From Latrodectus hesperus (Eukaryota > Arthropoda > Arachnida > Araneae > Theridiidae): a DNA stretch of 64,000 bases. Both the position numbers and the translations under genes were made by a program. The notes under the pieces were generated by a model that saw only the letters and a list, made by a program, of their open reading frames with translations, searched no databases and had not been told where the DNA came from. Location: contig CM075862.1 of assembly GCA_037975125.1 (NCBI GenBank), positions 16,321,125 to 16,385,124 of the forward strand, read 5' to 3'. Shown in pieces: positions 1 through 12,999 of the stretch (positions within the stretch are counted from its first letter, which is position 1; every line of letters begins with the position of its first letter).

Positions 1-386
1 GAAATATTTCTAAATAGAATATTTTAATCAATTCTTAATATGATTATTGTATTCTCACTTAGTGTTAGGTTTAGCAATTTGAAATCGGGAAAAAAACCAA
101 ATTTCTTATGTAGTTGTTTTCCTTTTCAAACAGTTGATCGGCATCCATTATGAGTTCCTAATCAAATTCCAATACATATGTCTCCTCCACCTGGTGAAAA
201 AATTGTCACCACACACACAGAATCCTCACTTTAACCCAATGATTATAAATAAGATCAAGACAATAATTATCTTGTTCTTTAATTTTTCTTTCCATTTTCC
301 ATGAATGATCCATTAAAAAAAAAGTATATAAAGCTTTGATTTAAAAAAAATTTAATGAAACTAAAAACTTTCATTTTAAGACTTAC

Positions 387-496
387 TTCTACATATGGGA
401 CACCCATTAGTCGCAGCAATTCTTTACACTCATCATTATGTTGTTTTGTCACTTTAACCAATCTTCTAGTAAATTTGTTAACATCTTCAGCAATAC
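387..496 (-). CDS. FEN1: FEN1 coding exon 5
   Basis: 110 nt, residues 118-154. The acceptor TTTTCAG ends at 497 and the donor GTAAGT starts at 386. It contains [20 protein letters not shown] and MGVPYVE. No continuation is found between 1 and 386, so the next exon lies outside the window. Confidence 0.96.
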
Positions 497-3400
497 CTGA
501 AAATATGTATTATAAAATTTAATACTAAAGTAAAAAATTAATATTAATATAAAAAAATAATTATAATGAAAATATGCAATATAAAATTTAATACTATATT
601 TTTCTTAAATACTGCTTTTATATATTTATTTTCTTTTTAATACCTTCCTCTTCAGCTTTTTCTAAATTTTTCTGAGCTTCTTCTCTCCTTTCTTGACGTT
701 TTTCTAGCTAGAATTCAAGAAAAATGTAAGTGCCGTCAATAATACACATTAGTTATAAGAAAAGTTTAAACAGTATTTACCTCAGATGATTTCATTTGAG
801 GTGGTTTACCATCAAAAACATAAACAGGCTTAATTCCATTTTCAATCATTCGAATAGTACGATAAAAGAGTCCAACTAAATGACTGAAAATAAAATTTAA
901 ATAATATCAAATGAGAAATATTGTGTACTATAGTCATAGATAATTATTAATATTTTGTCTATAATGCATTCTAAAAATTCACCTACATGAGAAAAACAAA
1001 ATTTAACAGATAAAAAATTGAAACAAGTGAACATGCATTAATATGTAACTTGCTACAAATTACTAAAGAAAAATAATTAATACAGACGTTTCAGTTCTCT
1101 TGCTATAATTCCTGGTCTAAAATTCATAATTTTTCAAATGATAGTTGAAGAAGTTAAAAAAAGAAACTGGGATATACTAATATGTTTTTAAATCTCGTAA
1201 AAAACAAAAATTTGTAACACGTAAATATTTGGACTATCAATATCATACATACCTAGTTGTTTCTCCTTCACTATTAGTTAAAACATTAGCTTCTTGACGC
1301 ACAGCAATTAAAAATTGATATATACTCATAGATGCATCTACAGCAATTTTTCGGCCTAATAAAAAAATAAATATTTAATTAGAAAATTTATCTTAATGAC
1401 ACCAATAAAATATGCTTTTTAAAAAAATAGACAAAAACTAAACAAAAAATTGAAAATAAATAGAAAAATTAAATATTTCACGAGGCAATAAAGTATAAGC
1501 TTACTTTTATATACAAGACTGTTTTCTACATTACATCAATTTTTTGGCAAAAAATTACTAATTAGCTAGAAATGACTCTTTAAAAGAAATCACATAAGTA
1601 GAATTATATTACTTTTATTAACTGATCAACTCTATTAAATACCACATGTTTGATCACACCCGACAAAATAATTATAAAATTACATCTAAGCATGATTGTT
1701 GTATTAAATATTAATAAATTTCTAATTTATTTCAAGATATTCAAAGATTGTAGCTAGCTGGTTGCAATTCATTAACCCTGAATCAAGCAACTTTAATGGA
1801 TTTTCTTCTTTTAAGTGTTAAATTCAAAGTCATAATTTTAGATGTTATTTTTGAATCAGTGAAATTTTTAACAAGAAACATAAGAGGACCATGATTATCA
1901 AGAATTAATAACATACAAAAATACAAATGTTACATATACTATTCATCAATATTTACTCATGAGTAAAATAACATATGAAATCAAGTTAGTCATTGTCTTA
2001 AAAGAAATGGGAATGATTAAAGTTTCAAGTTTTACTCTAATATATTAAGCAATAAAAAATACCTAAGTTTTCTGATTCGATAATGTAATTTTCTTGATAT
2101 CGAAGTTAGTAAAATTGCCTTTTTCAATCAAAAATTTAACAAAATGCAAAAAAATGTTCAAATTTAAATATTTCATCCAATCACTTCAATTCTAATGTCA
2201 TCATAACTTTCCATTGTGAAATATTATATCAAAATTTCAAAGTATTTTTAGACAGCACAAATGAAAGATGCTCATTAATATACTTGTTTAAATTATATGA
2301 ACGAATATCTTAGTTCATTGATTTGACTTTTATATAATTTCTGAGCTCAATTCTGCAAAAATTCTTTACACTGTGTCAACTTAATAGTTTAGTTATCAGA
2401 TAGAAACAACAATTGTTGAACAAATCATTGACGAAACACTCTAAACAACCTATTTTAAAGTTTTGAGAATGTACTACTGTCTTTCACATAACTCTTATTA
2501 CCTATCTAAAGCCAAATTAAAGTAGAGGCTATTATGCCAAGCAAATTCTCACTTTTAATGATTGCAAAAGTAGCTTTTAAAGTTTTAGTTCATTCCAAAT
2601 TAATCAAGGATTAGTTTGAAATACTAAGATGATAAAAATTAACAACTGGAAATGCAATACTTCTTATCTGAGTAGCAGGATAAAGAAATTAAAGATAAAT
2701 CACCTTTCAAAATAAGAATCCTCTTTTAGTCACATAGATGTAAAACATTCCAACGGTATTACAGTGAAAAATGTTAAGAAAATTTTTAAATGAAAAAATT
2801 AGATGAATAAAACTGAGTTTAATGGCAAAGAATTAAAATCAAAAATACAAATATGATTTCAAATCAACTAAAAACATTTCCCCTAATATTCTAAATGTCC
2901 AAAACTGAAAATAGAAATAATTATGGGCTTCATCATTAGGAACTAGCACTTTCATACAAACAGGAGACAAAATAATATTAACGCCTTTGAAATAAAGAAA
3001 ACCTTATTAATAGGCAAGAAATCTTTTGGCGTGAATTACACATCATAAGATAGTAACAGAGTGGTCACCCCCATTATATGCAAGAATTTCAAGGTACTTC
3101 CCAAGTAGAAAACTTTAATTTCAGAAGTGTGGTTGATAGAGGAAATGGAGTAGAGTATTTGGATTTCAACTATCCTCACACATGTTTAATAATTATCAAG
3201 TTAGTGGACTGAGATAATCAGGTGAATTATTTTTTATTTTATTTTCATGTTTTTCAAACAATTGTTAGACAGTGACAATAAGATCATTGTCCTCTTAAAA
3301 TAGCAGGTTCTCTCAAGTAAAGAGTCTGATCACACATACAAACAGATTAATTTCAATAGCAAAAATGATTCAGAGTAATTGTGATCATATACTAAAGAAA

Positions 3401-6000
3401 AGTAAACCAAGGTTTAAACAAAACATTGCACACCTCTAACCATAAAAGAGCTCTTTGTGCTTCAGTCACCAATAAGCAGGCAAAATTAAATGCTTCTTAG
3501 GGTATTTATACAAAAACATGCCATGTAATCAGAAAGGAAGTGAATATCAATTCAAAAAACTAGAGACTATTCTGCCTTTGCAAAATGCAAACAATGGTTT
3601 CCAAATGACTACTGCAATAAATGTTGTTGGAAATGGGATGCTAGAGATGCTTAATGAGGTAAAATGATACTGCAAGCTATGATTGTATTTTCAACCCATT
3701 ATGTGCTTCAACTGTAATTGATAATGATCTGACATCTTGGCATTTCTTCCACTACTATACTTTACAGATGCCATAGTGCACAATCATAACAGTTGATAGT
3801 ATGTTTTTTGTGCACCCCACAATGTTTGCAGTTTTCTTCATCAAGGCTACAACTAAATATGTTCCAAAAACCACCTGTTTTTTAATTTACTAAGATCAAA
3901 TAAAGTCAGAGAAAACAATAGGCATATGTGACTTCTTTAATATCTATAGATATACTAGTATCTGTCTTGATATGACCACAAAATAGTGATACATGCCAGA
4001 TTCGGAGATTGTCTTGCAGTTATGATGGTGCCAATAATTTTACAAATGTTTAACTATTTTATCTCTAGCATGTACAATGAGACTTTTCCAATAAAATACC
4101 ACATGCAGGAAATGCAATAAAAACGAGAAAACAAACACTGCTTATCATTTATGAGTATGATGTCCTTTCATTCACTCAACAGACTACTTTAAGTATCCTT
4201 AGTATTATACAGTTCCGTTCCACTAAGGGCTTGGCCAACATTATAAACAGAGGAGTAAACACAAACAACTAACACTAAGAAAAAATTTGGTTGTGAAGCA
4301 TTTGACATACATTGCTATTCAAAGGCAAAATCATTAATTCTTTATTTTAACAACTGATACATATAACAAATATGAATCAAGAAAGAAAAATTAACCCTGA
4401 GAAAATATTTTCATAGGAAAATTCTCCAGTGTTAACTGTTTTAATCTAGAGTTTAAGATAATAATTTCTTTTATATCCATATTAAAGTTCATTAATTTTA
4501 AGCAATTTAACAAAATCCTGAATAAAAAAAATTCACTGATTTTTTTTTTTCTAATGACTGACTTGAATAAAACAATTTCTCAATTAGCATTAAAAAACAA
4601 AACAAAAAAAATTTGCAACCAACAGTGTACAAAAAATGCATGTTATCATGATGTGTCTATTGATAAAAGATGCACAATTAAAAAAAATTTAAAGGAAGAA
4701 TATAAATGCTGTGTTTATAATATTATCTTAATTAATATTAATAAGGTAATGAATATGCATTATGATTTAGAGAAAGAAAACAGTTATAAAATGTTACTAA
4801 AATTAGAAATAAAGTTAATTATATAATATGATTTATGTGGGGAAAATGGAGAGAAAATGAAACTTACAGTTATTTGGCTCATTTAGTAACCTTGATAATA
4901 CATGATTCTAATTTTCATGATATAAAAGAACAAGAACCCTTTATCAAATATTTTAGAAACAAAATGTTTTTCAAAGTAGTAGATTAAAACTAACCTTATT
5001 CATTAAATATTTTTTCCTACATCAAGACAATCAAAAGAGCAAGTTTTCTATGTGTGTGCCTATTATAAATCAGATATGTTAATTCAGTAGCCAGTTTTAG
5101 AATGGTAATCCTTCAAACAGGTACATGTCAAAAGGAATCAGAATATTTTGCCTATATGAACAAAGGGGACAGTTAGATGAACTGACCAAACCAATAGTTT
5201 AGGTGAAAATATAGTTGTGAGAGTTCCTTATTCTGAAATATGCATTAAAAACAAGACAAGACAGTACAATTGCTAGGGACAGTCTAACAATTGACATCAC
5301 TTCTTTCGTCTTGCATTAAAAATAGGAGACTGACATAGTTCTTAATACATTTTGCTATAGTTCACATGCAGAAAAAAAGACAAGAAAAGTTGGTTGTTGG
5401 AGATCACAATTCTTATTAGAGAAAATGTTCTCTTTCGCATTGCCAAACATGCCCTAATGGCATTTATAGCAGAGCACAATATTTTTTTGTTGGGCTAAAA
5501 GGAATATTATGGTCACAGCTTGCCAAGGGCAAAAAGCAGTAATATGTAAGGTGATTTTTTCTGCTGTTAAATAAATTTAACATAGCAATCAATTACAAAA
5601 TTTAGATTAACACTGGTGAGGCATATTAATGGAATTAATGCTTCCACATTTGACACTTATCCTTTAAAAAATATCAATTGTAGGTTGGGTTCAAAATATT
5701 AAGTTAAATTAATTTCGTCTTAAATTTTATATAAATGAAATATCCTTTTATTTACTGATTTATTTCTTAAGAATCAAAATCAATTAAAATTTTAAGTAAC
5801 GAACGAATAAAAAATAACAAAAAATTAAATAATAAATGTTTCTTTGTAATATTATAGAGGCAGCTTTTGTAACATGGGAAAATTTTAAATAAAAGATGTA
5901 AATATAAAGCCAACTCACCAAAATAATTTTTTATTTCATTTTCTTTAATAGCTGATGGTGCATGATCAGCAATTAATTTTGATAAGCCTTTAATACCCAT
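387..6000 (-). CDS. FEN1: Flap endonuclease 1, 5' part (five exons, incomplete)
   Basis: FEN1 is a nuclear structure-specific nuclease that removes 5' flaps during Okazaki fragment maturation and long-patch base excision repair. Five exons join in phase: 5919-6000, 1253-1355, 781-883, 644-707 and 387-496. All introns are GT/AG, of 4563, 369, 73 and 147 bp. The 154 residues begin [12 protein letters not shown] and follow the XPG N-terminal domain without gaps. Metal ligand D34 lies in KIAVDASM and D86 in [20 protein letters not shown] is the conserved end of the N domain. Exon 5 stops just before the APSEAEA segment, so the remaining acidic ligands, the XPG-I domain, the helix-hairpin-helix and the PCNA-binding tail lie beyond base 1. 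No frameshift or stop is seen. The ATG at 6000 gives the family N-terminus, whose processed Gly2 is needed for catalysis. Family assignment is certain; only intactness of the unseen half is unknown. Confidence 0.97.
644..707 (-). CDS. FEN1: FEN1 coding exon 4
   Basis: 64 nt, residues 97-117 plus one base. It encodes a charged helix, [20 protein letters not shown], matching the helical arch of FEN1. The acceptor TTCTAG precedes 707 and the donor GTATTA starts at 643. Confidence 0.95.
781..883 (-). CDS. FEN1: FEN1 coding exon 3
   Basis: 103 nt, residues 62-96. The acceptor TTTTCAG ends at 884 and the donor GTAAAT starts at 780. It contains [20 protein letters not shown] with catalytic D86. It ends on a codon boundary. 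Confidence 0.97.
1253..1355 (-). CDS. FEN1: FEN1 coding exon 2
   Basis: 103 nt, residues 28-62 (both ends split). The acceptor AG is at 1357-1356 and the donor GTATGT starts at 1252. It carries D34 and the [13 protein letters not shown] helix. Confidence 0.97.
1356..5918 (-). other. FEN1 intron 1 (4.6 kb)
   Basis: An AT-rich first intron. Open frames here, for example 4554-4826 on the plus strand, are low-complexity Lys/Asn/Ile readings of AT-rich DNA with no recognisable protein. No mobile element was identified. Confidence 0.85.
5919..6000 (-). CDS. FEN1: FEN1 coding exon 1
   Basis: 82 nt, residues 1-27 plus one base of codon 28. The ATG is at 6000-5998 and the donor GTGAGT at 5918-5913. 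It encodes the Gly2 N-terminus and the helix leading to the KNYFG turn. Confidence 0.96.
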
Positions 6001-6130
6001 CACTTTCGGGCAGTTAACAACAAAACAAACAGAAAGAAATTAGAATTAATTTCAATAAACTTTCGGCAAAACTATTATTCGCGCCGAGATGGTGTTTACT
6101 TCTTGACATGAATACGGTTATGATTAACTC
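6001..6130 (-). promoter_or_regulatory. Probable FEN1 promoter / 5' UTR with an E2F-like motif
   Basis: The DNA directly upstream of the FEN1 start is richer in CG dinucleotides than its surroundings. It contains TTCGCGCC at 6078-6085, about 80 bp before the ATG, which resembles an E2F site. E2F control of replication genes is established in animals; its use here is inference from one short motif. No TATA box was assigned. Confidence 0.35.
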
Positions 6131-6599
6131 TACCTGATTGCCAGCATGATGTTACCAAGACTGAGAATTAATTTCTCGGATTCATCTTTCAATCCAAAAG
6201 TTTACGCGCTCTAATTTCTCGAAATTGATGTCTTAATTTTTATAGTAGCTTAAGCTTTTGATTTTTCATTAATAAAACTTTTTTTATTTGGAAGAGGCTA
6301 ATGGCGTGGATTGGTGTTATCGATAAAACTAATCATTCTGTTTAGTTTTCTTATACCTTATTTCTTTCATCTTTTTATTTGCTTTGAGTAAACCTCGAAC
6401 ACTTTATATTCATTTAATTAAAGTTTTCAAAATTCAGAAATTTTAATAAGATAATTCTAATTTTATTTTCTTTGCTACATGCACAGTGATCTGCTAATCA
6501 TGATAGTCATGCATGGCGATCCATACATTCATTTTATAGACAGCAGTCTGTATAATGAATCTATGGATCGCATCCGAAGTTTGTAAGACTGAAATAGTT

Positions 6600-7440
6600 T
6601 GGAAATATCTGTTTCTTCTCAAATACAACATGAACAATACACAATGAAATTCATCTACCCTTCCATATCAGTGGATGAAAGTCTAGAATACCTAACATTA
6701 AAAATTGAAAACAGTGGCTTTATTTTCTCTCAAATTAGATTCATTAAAAATATTCATTAGAATTTTCAGAAACTATTTTGGTAAGATTCTTCAATTATAA
6801 AATCCCTTCTCTTGATTATAAAATAAATTTGAGTACTTTTGTAAATAAGGTCGTTCGTTATTGCGGTGTTTGCTTTAAATTTTCTCATGCAACAAATAAA
6901 TGCAAGATAGACTCCCCTTTATGCAGATTTTGTGGTTCATATTACAGTAGTGATCTCTATCCTAATAACGTTCCATATTATATTAATTGCAAAAGATACC
7001 ATGCCTTAGATGATCCTGCATGTCCATCTCGTGATGAAGAAACTCAGCATTTAAAATTTTAAGCAATACACTATACATTTTTTTATTGTAACAAGACAAT
7101 GAAGTAAAGCCTTTAAAATTAATTTTGCTACTAATGTCATAGCTAATCAATCATCAGAAATTACTTATGCAAAAATAAATGAAATAATCTCCTGAATCCT
7201 TACAAAATTGGATGAGTCAATAGAAAAATCTTAATTATTCAGGTTCAACAAGAAGGCATTCTTGATTCTATTTTTCTGAGAAATTTGAAAAAACTATCAC
7301 TGAAATTCTTGAAACTAGAACCCACTCGGTTTTCATTGCTAGAAGAAAAACCCGACAAAGAACTCAAGGCCGAAAGCAATAGTCAAACCCAAGATAAGTG
7401 AAACTCAATCCAATCTAATTTTATCTATATATTCTGTGTT
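6600..7440 (+). pseudogene. LINE ORF1 (gag-like, zinc-knuckle) relic
   Basis: The open frame 6778-7062 encodes 94 residues with a cysteine/histidine pattern of retrotransposon ORF1 zinc knuckles: RYCGVCFKFSHATNKCK, then CRFCG, then a third cluster (INCKRYH, later DPACPSRDEE). That order, knuckles followed by an ACP-x-R-x2-E segment, is usual in jockey/I-type ORF1 proteins. Upstream and downstream frames are broken by stops, and no linked endonuclease or reverse transcriptase follows. A decayed, 5'-truncated or internally lost LINE copy is likely. A small zinc-finger host gene is a weaker alternative, because no splice sites or clean start were found. Confidence 0.55.
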
Positions 7441-8150
7441 ATACTAAATAATATATCAAAAATACTGAATACTAAATAATATATCAAAAAGAATCTGTAT
7501 AAATTTTTTAAATTTATTATTCTTAAAAATAAGATGTTTTATGAAAATAAATGTTCTAAAGTTTATTGTTTTAATGTAAAAATATTCTGCATGCAAATTT
7601 ATTGAGGGTTTTCCTTGGTGCAACCAGTAAAATGTTTGGAAGATTACAGGAAAATCTATTTTAATTGGGATAAGTAAAGTATTTGCTTAGTTTTCATCTA
7701 TATATATTTAATTTTATAAAATTTTTACTTGATTAAGAAATATTGTTCTCTAATTAATGTTTTGTTATATAGTATATAAATGAAAAATGAAATTTTACCT
7801 AATGAAATACCTTAAAATCTAAAATTTTTCGGGGGAATAGTCTTTATTTTGCTTAATAGATGGCGACACCACACAATAATATATTTTAAAGTGTTAATGA
7901 TTTTTCAATTAAAAAGCTATTATATATTTTGTAATTATGGGTGATTTTGCTTTTATAAATCATTTAAAAGACATACAAGTTTTAGAATCCTATTCTGGAT
8001 TTTGTTTCAACTGCTCAATTATCAATTCATTAATTCATTCAGCTTTGCTAATTGCTCTGAAGATAGAAATACTCAAGCATTTCTTTGAAGTTAAATAAGT
8101 ATATTGAGTTCCCTATGATGTTTCCTTCCTTATATTGCAGTTTTATTTTT
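7441..8150. other. AT-rich intergenic DNA, nothing recognised
   Basis: No open frame, repeat or motif that could be supported. Confidence 0.6.
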
Positions 8151-8154
8151 ATTC

Positions 8155-8208
8155 AACTTAAATGGTAAAAAACTGAAATTGCATTTTCAGTTTTTCACCA
8201 TCTAAGTT
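8155..8208. repeat. 24-bp-arm hairpin with a 6-nt loop
   Basis: The arms 8155-8178 and 8185-8208 are reverse complements apart from two positions. The compact stem has the size of a small pre-miRNA or of a palindromic MITE remnant; sequence alone does not decide. Confidence 0.7.
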
Positions 8209-8994
8209 AAACTAAAGAAGTATTGTGAATTTGTAGAAAGGAGATATTTTCAGTTATCAGCTCTCGAAAAACTTTCTTCATTTTTAACAGAAAAACGAAA
8301 ATCTTCAGCACTTAAGAAATTAAAACCGAAAAAAAGTTGCCGGTCCAAAAGTCATTTGCCAATCATCAGATTTCCAAAGCCTCAGTGAATAAGAAGGCAG
8401 CTTATTTAATGAAAATAAAGCAATGTATTTTATGCTTGGAAAATTATTTAAAATTAAAGTGTTGTGAAAAACGTAAATTAATAAAAAAATAAAATATTAA
8501 AATTATTTATAATAATAAATTTCTGAATTTAATTTATATAGAAATATAATTGCTGTATCTAAATTGATTATGCGGTTTCTTTTTTCCTAAAAAATTTAAG
8601 ATGAAAAAGCTTTTATTTACCCTGCTATTGATTATACATGTTTCTGAAATTTTAATTATGCTTTTAAATATTTTAATTTTAACTATGCTTTTAAATATAT
8701 TAATTTTAATCATTTACTTTTTTCATTTTCATTAGTTTAAATTAATTAGTATATCTTCATTCTTTACAATAACTGAATATTTAAAAAAAATTCTTTCAAT
8801 ATACCTGTTTCAATTAATTTCTTTCATAACACATATGCATATAATTTTAAAATCAGAAAACAAATATCTATATTATAGTGCATAACACATGTACTTTAAT
8901 GCATCAATAATTCTTAAATTAGTAGTGTGACTCAGTAATCCAATGGAACCTAGAATTTATGGTCTGATGATATCATTTAGGCCCTCTGAAAATC

Positions 8995-10500
<1,506 letters not shown>

Positions 10501-10506
10501 TTACAT

Positions 10507-10650
10507 ATGGCTGCTTTTGACTATGATGATTATACTATAGTTCCTATGAACACACACTGCATACTAAAAGAAAACTTAAGAGCTTTGAACTCGAAAGTGT
10601 TATTATGTATAGCTAACGTTCATTCATTATCTTTGCTTACAGGATGTTGA
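10507..10650 (+). CDS. Small ORF of unknown status (47 aa)
   Basis: An ATG in a GCT-follow-on context opens a frame beginning MAAFDYDDYTIVPMNTHC, with more balanced composition than the flanking DNA. About 70 bp upstream lies a locally G+C-richer, CG-containing patch (10440-10500) that could be a promoter or 5' UTR. A pyrimidine-rich TTTGCTTACAG at 10632-10642 resembles a splice acceptor inside the frame, so the ORF might be parts of two exons. The protein is not recognised and no downstream partner exon was found. It could equally be chance. Confidence 0.2.
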   Translation: MAAFDYDDYTIVPMNTHCILKENLRALNSKVLLCIANVHSLSLLTGC

Positions 10651-12349
10651 TAAGAGATATTTTGTACCGGCATGTATCGTTTTAAATATAAATACAAGTT
10701 AGAATACTTCTATATCAACAACAATACTCTTTTTTTCTCTTTTAAAATTAACTTTAATTTGATATTTAAATATTGGTATGCTTACAAAATTTTACAATTT
10801 AGAAAATTTTTTTAATTATTCTAATATTACCGAAACCGAATATATTAGTAATATTAGGCTTTGGTATTTTCATACAAGATACTTGGTTACCAAAGCTAAA
10901 TATTTTGGAACTATTTGGCTTTCTCCAATTTTTGACTTAGTGGTTATCTCCAAATCTGTATAAATAAAATCCTTATTTTGTTTGTCTAGGGTTGTGAATT
11001 GAGAATGGCTGTACTAAATGGAATGGAACTTATATCACTAGGATGATCTTGTGTTGACTTAAGATAAGAACAATGTTTATTTTCAAAATCTTGAATACTG
11101 AGTTTGATATCAATTTAAAATATAATTAACGGTTTTTGAAACTCCCAGCAAAGTTGCTAATACCGTCATGTAACCTTGGTGAAGTTATGTAACATTCTGT
11201 TTTGAAACATTTTTCACTCCAAGAATGGAGAAGTGTGATACTTCTCATCATTTAAAATTGTCGTCTATAACCACCGGGAATAGAGGAAAATAGTTACGAC
11301 ATCAAATTCCCAATTTCTTTCTACATCAATAGTGTACAATTTAAAAATAAATGATAATTAAATATTTTTTCGATTTCTGAAAAGTATTGTTTATTATTTA
11401 ATGCAAAGTATAGGTTTATGCTTTTTCCTATATATCACCGATAGGAAATATATTTGAAAGCTGATAAAAATAATTTCTACTTCAATATTTGATGTAATTT
11501 TGTGACTAAGGGGAATTTTCAAGTTCTCTACTCTTACTTGATTTGTTTTTAATTAATTTATATGTGAGGTCTTATTTCGTAATGCAAAACTGCATCTGAG
11601 TAATCATCATTATTTTCACAAATAGCAATTTTTATCGAAAATTCTTTTCATGATTTTTATTGGAAGATACACGGCTGGCAAAATTTGACCAGGCTATCCA
11701 CCTAGTTGATTTTTAAATAAACATTTCTTAAAAAAACTGATAAATAGAATGCTTGAATCAGCAAATTTCGGTAGTAAAAGAATAAAATTCGAAAATACGA
11801 AACTCGCCAGTTTCTTTATTTACAAATAGTTAAAAAAAATTCAAAATTTAAACAAGAATAGCTTTATTGTTATCTAACAATATTGTTTGAAACAAATATT
11901 ACTCGCATGCGTGATATTTTAATTAATTTTACATTTATAAGATGTAACTATATTATTCCATTTATTGTATTTCAATTAATAAAAATATAACAGATACATA
12001 AAAATCACATATTTATATTCTTCAGTTTATATAATCATAATAAGAAAATTTTATCCCTTACAAGTTATATGTAAGTACACTTACATTTTTTTTTTGTGTG
12101 AAATTCTCTCTCTCTCTCATTATCCTTTTTTAATAAATTGTAGTATGTAAATTGATGTAGTATACTTGAAAGACAATATTCTAGTAATTGGTTTTAATTT
12201 TCCTTGTAAATTTTTTTAATTAAAATAGTAATTAAATTTTATTACTATTTTACATTTGATTAACTTTACTCCTAAATAATATTTTAAAAAGAATTCCGAC
12301 TTACAGTATTGAAAGAATTATATATTTAAGTTTGTATCTCATAAAGTGA
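10651..12349. other. Intergenic AT-rich DNA, nothing recognised
   Basis: Only short low-complexity frames, for example 10778-10963, and a (TC)n stretch near 12108. Confidence 0.5.
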
Positions 12350-12790
12350 AGGAATAGTGTCACTTTTACCATATTGAACTCGAGAAAAAAGATATGCTTA
12401 TTTTATTTTTTAAATAAAAGTAAAAGAATAATTATTGAATAAGTGGGAAAATAATATCCTTTATAAAATTTGAAATATACAGCATTTAATTTCACTGAAC
12501 CCAATTTTGTCTGGGATTTATCGTCATAAATTAATAATTATATAGAACATTATAAGAAGAATTTTACTGTGCGGAATAGTCTCACTTTTACCATATTGAG
12601 AACTCTAGAAAAAAATTTATGCTTTTTTTAAAAATAAATATAAAGGAATAATAATTAAATAAGTGGAAAAATGTGATCTCCTTTATAAAATTCGAAATAT
12701 ACAATATTTAAGTTCACTTAACACATTTTTGTCTGGGATTTATCGTCATAATTATAAAGTTTTTAAGTAGAATTTTACTATGTATAATTT
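12350..12790. repeat. Diverged tandem duplication, two units of about 220 bp
   Basis: Unit 1 (about 12350-12573) and unit 2 (about 12574-12790) share ordered blocks: CACTTTTACCATATTGA, then ATAAGTGG, then CTTTATAAAATT, then TGTCTGGGATTTATCGTC, then GAATTTTACT. Point changes and small indels are spread throughout, so the duplication is old. Confidence 0.8.
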
Positions 12791-12805
12791 AAGAAAACTA
12801 AATTA

Positions 12806-12985
12806 TGTTAGGTTAAGTTAGGTTACGACAAAAGCTCTTTTGGAGCTTTATGCTCGTAGGCTTATATAGCTCGCATTGAGTAAGATTGAGTTTTTTCAGA
12901 ATACCCATAATATAGGTTAGGTTATGGCAAAAAACTGTTTCCGAGCTTTATGCTCATAGGCTTATAGCTCGCATTGAGTGAAAAC
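12806..12985. repeat. Second tandem duplication, with GGTTAGGTTA-type heads
   Basis: Two units of roughly 105 bp, each with a (A)GGTTA(A/G)GTTA head followed by GAGCTTTATGCTC, TAGGCTTATA and AGCTCGCATTGAGT. They directly follow the preceding duplication. No coding potential. Confidence 0.75.
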
Positions 12986-12999
12986 TAAATTATTTATTT

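Noticed and set aside
1..386. Next FEN1 exon (APSEAEA segment)
   Set aside because: No minus-strand frame with this conserved segment was found before base 1; it must lie outside the window.
4554..4826. 90-codon plus-strand open frame inside FEN1 intron 1
   Set aside because: Lys/Asn/Ile-rich reading of AT-rich DNA, opposite strand to the host gene, no recognisable motif or splice signal.
12806..12985. Telomeric TTAGG repeat
   Set aside because: Only a few imperfect GGTTA words within a longer duplicated unit; no extended array.
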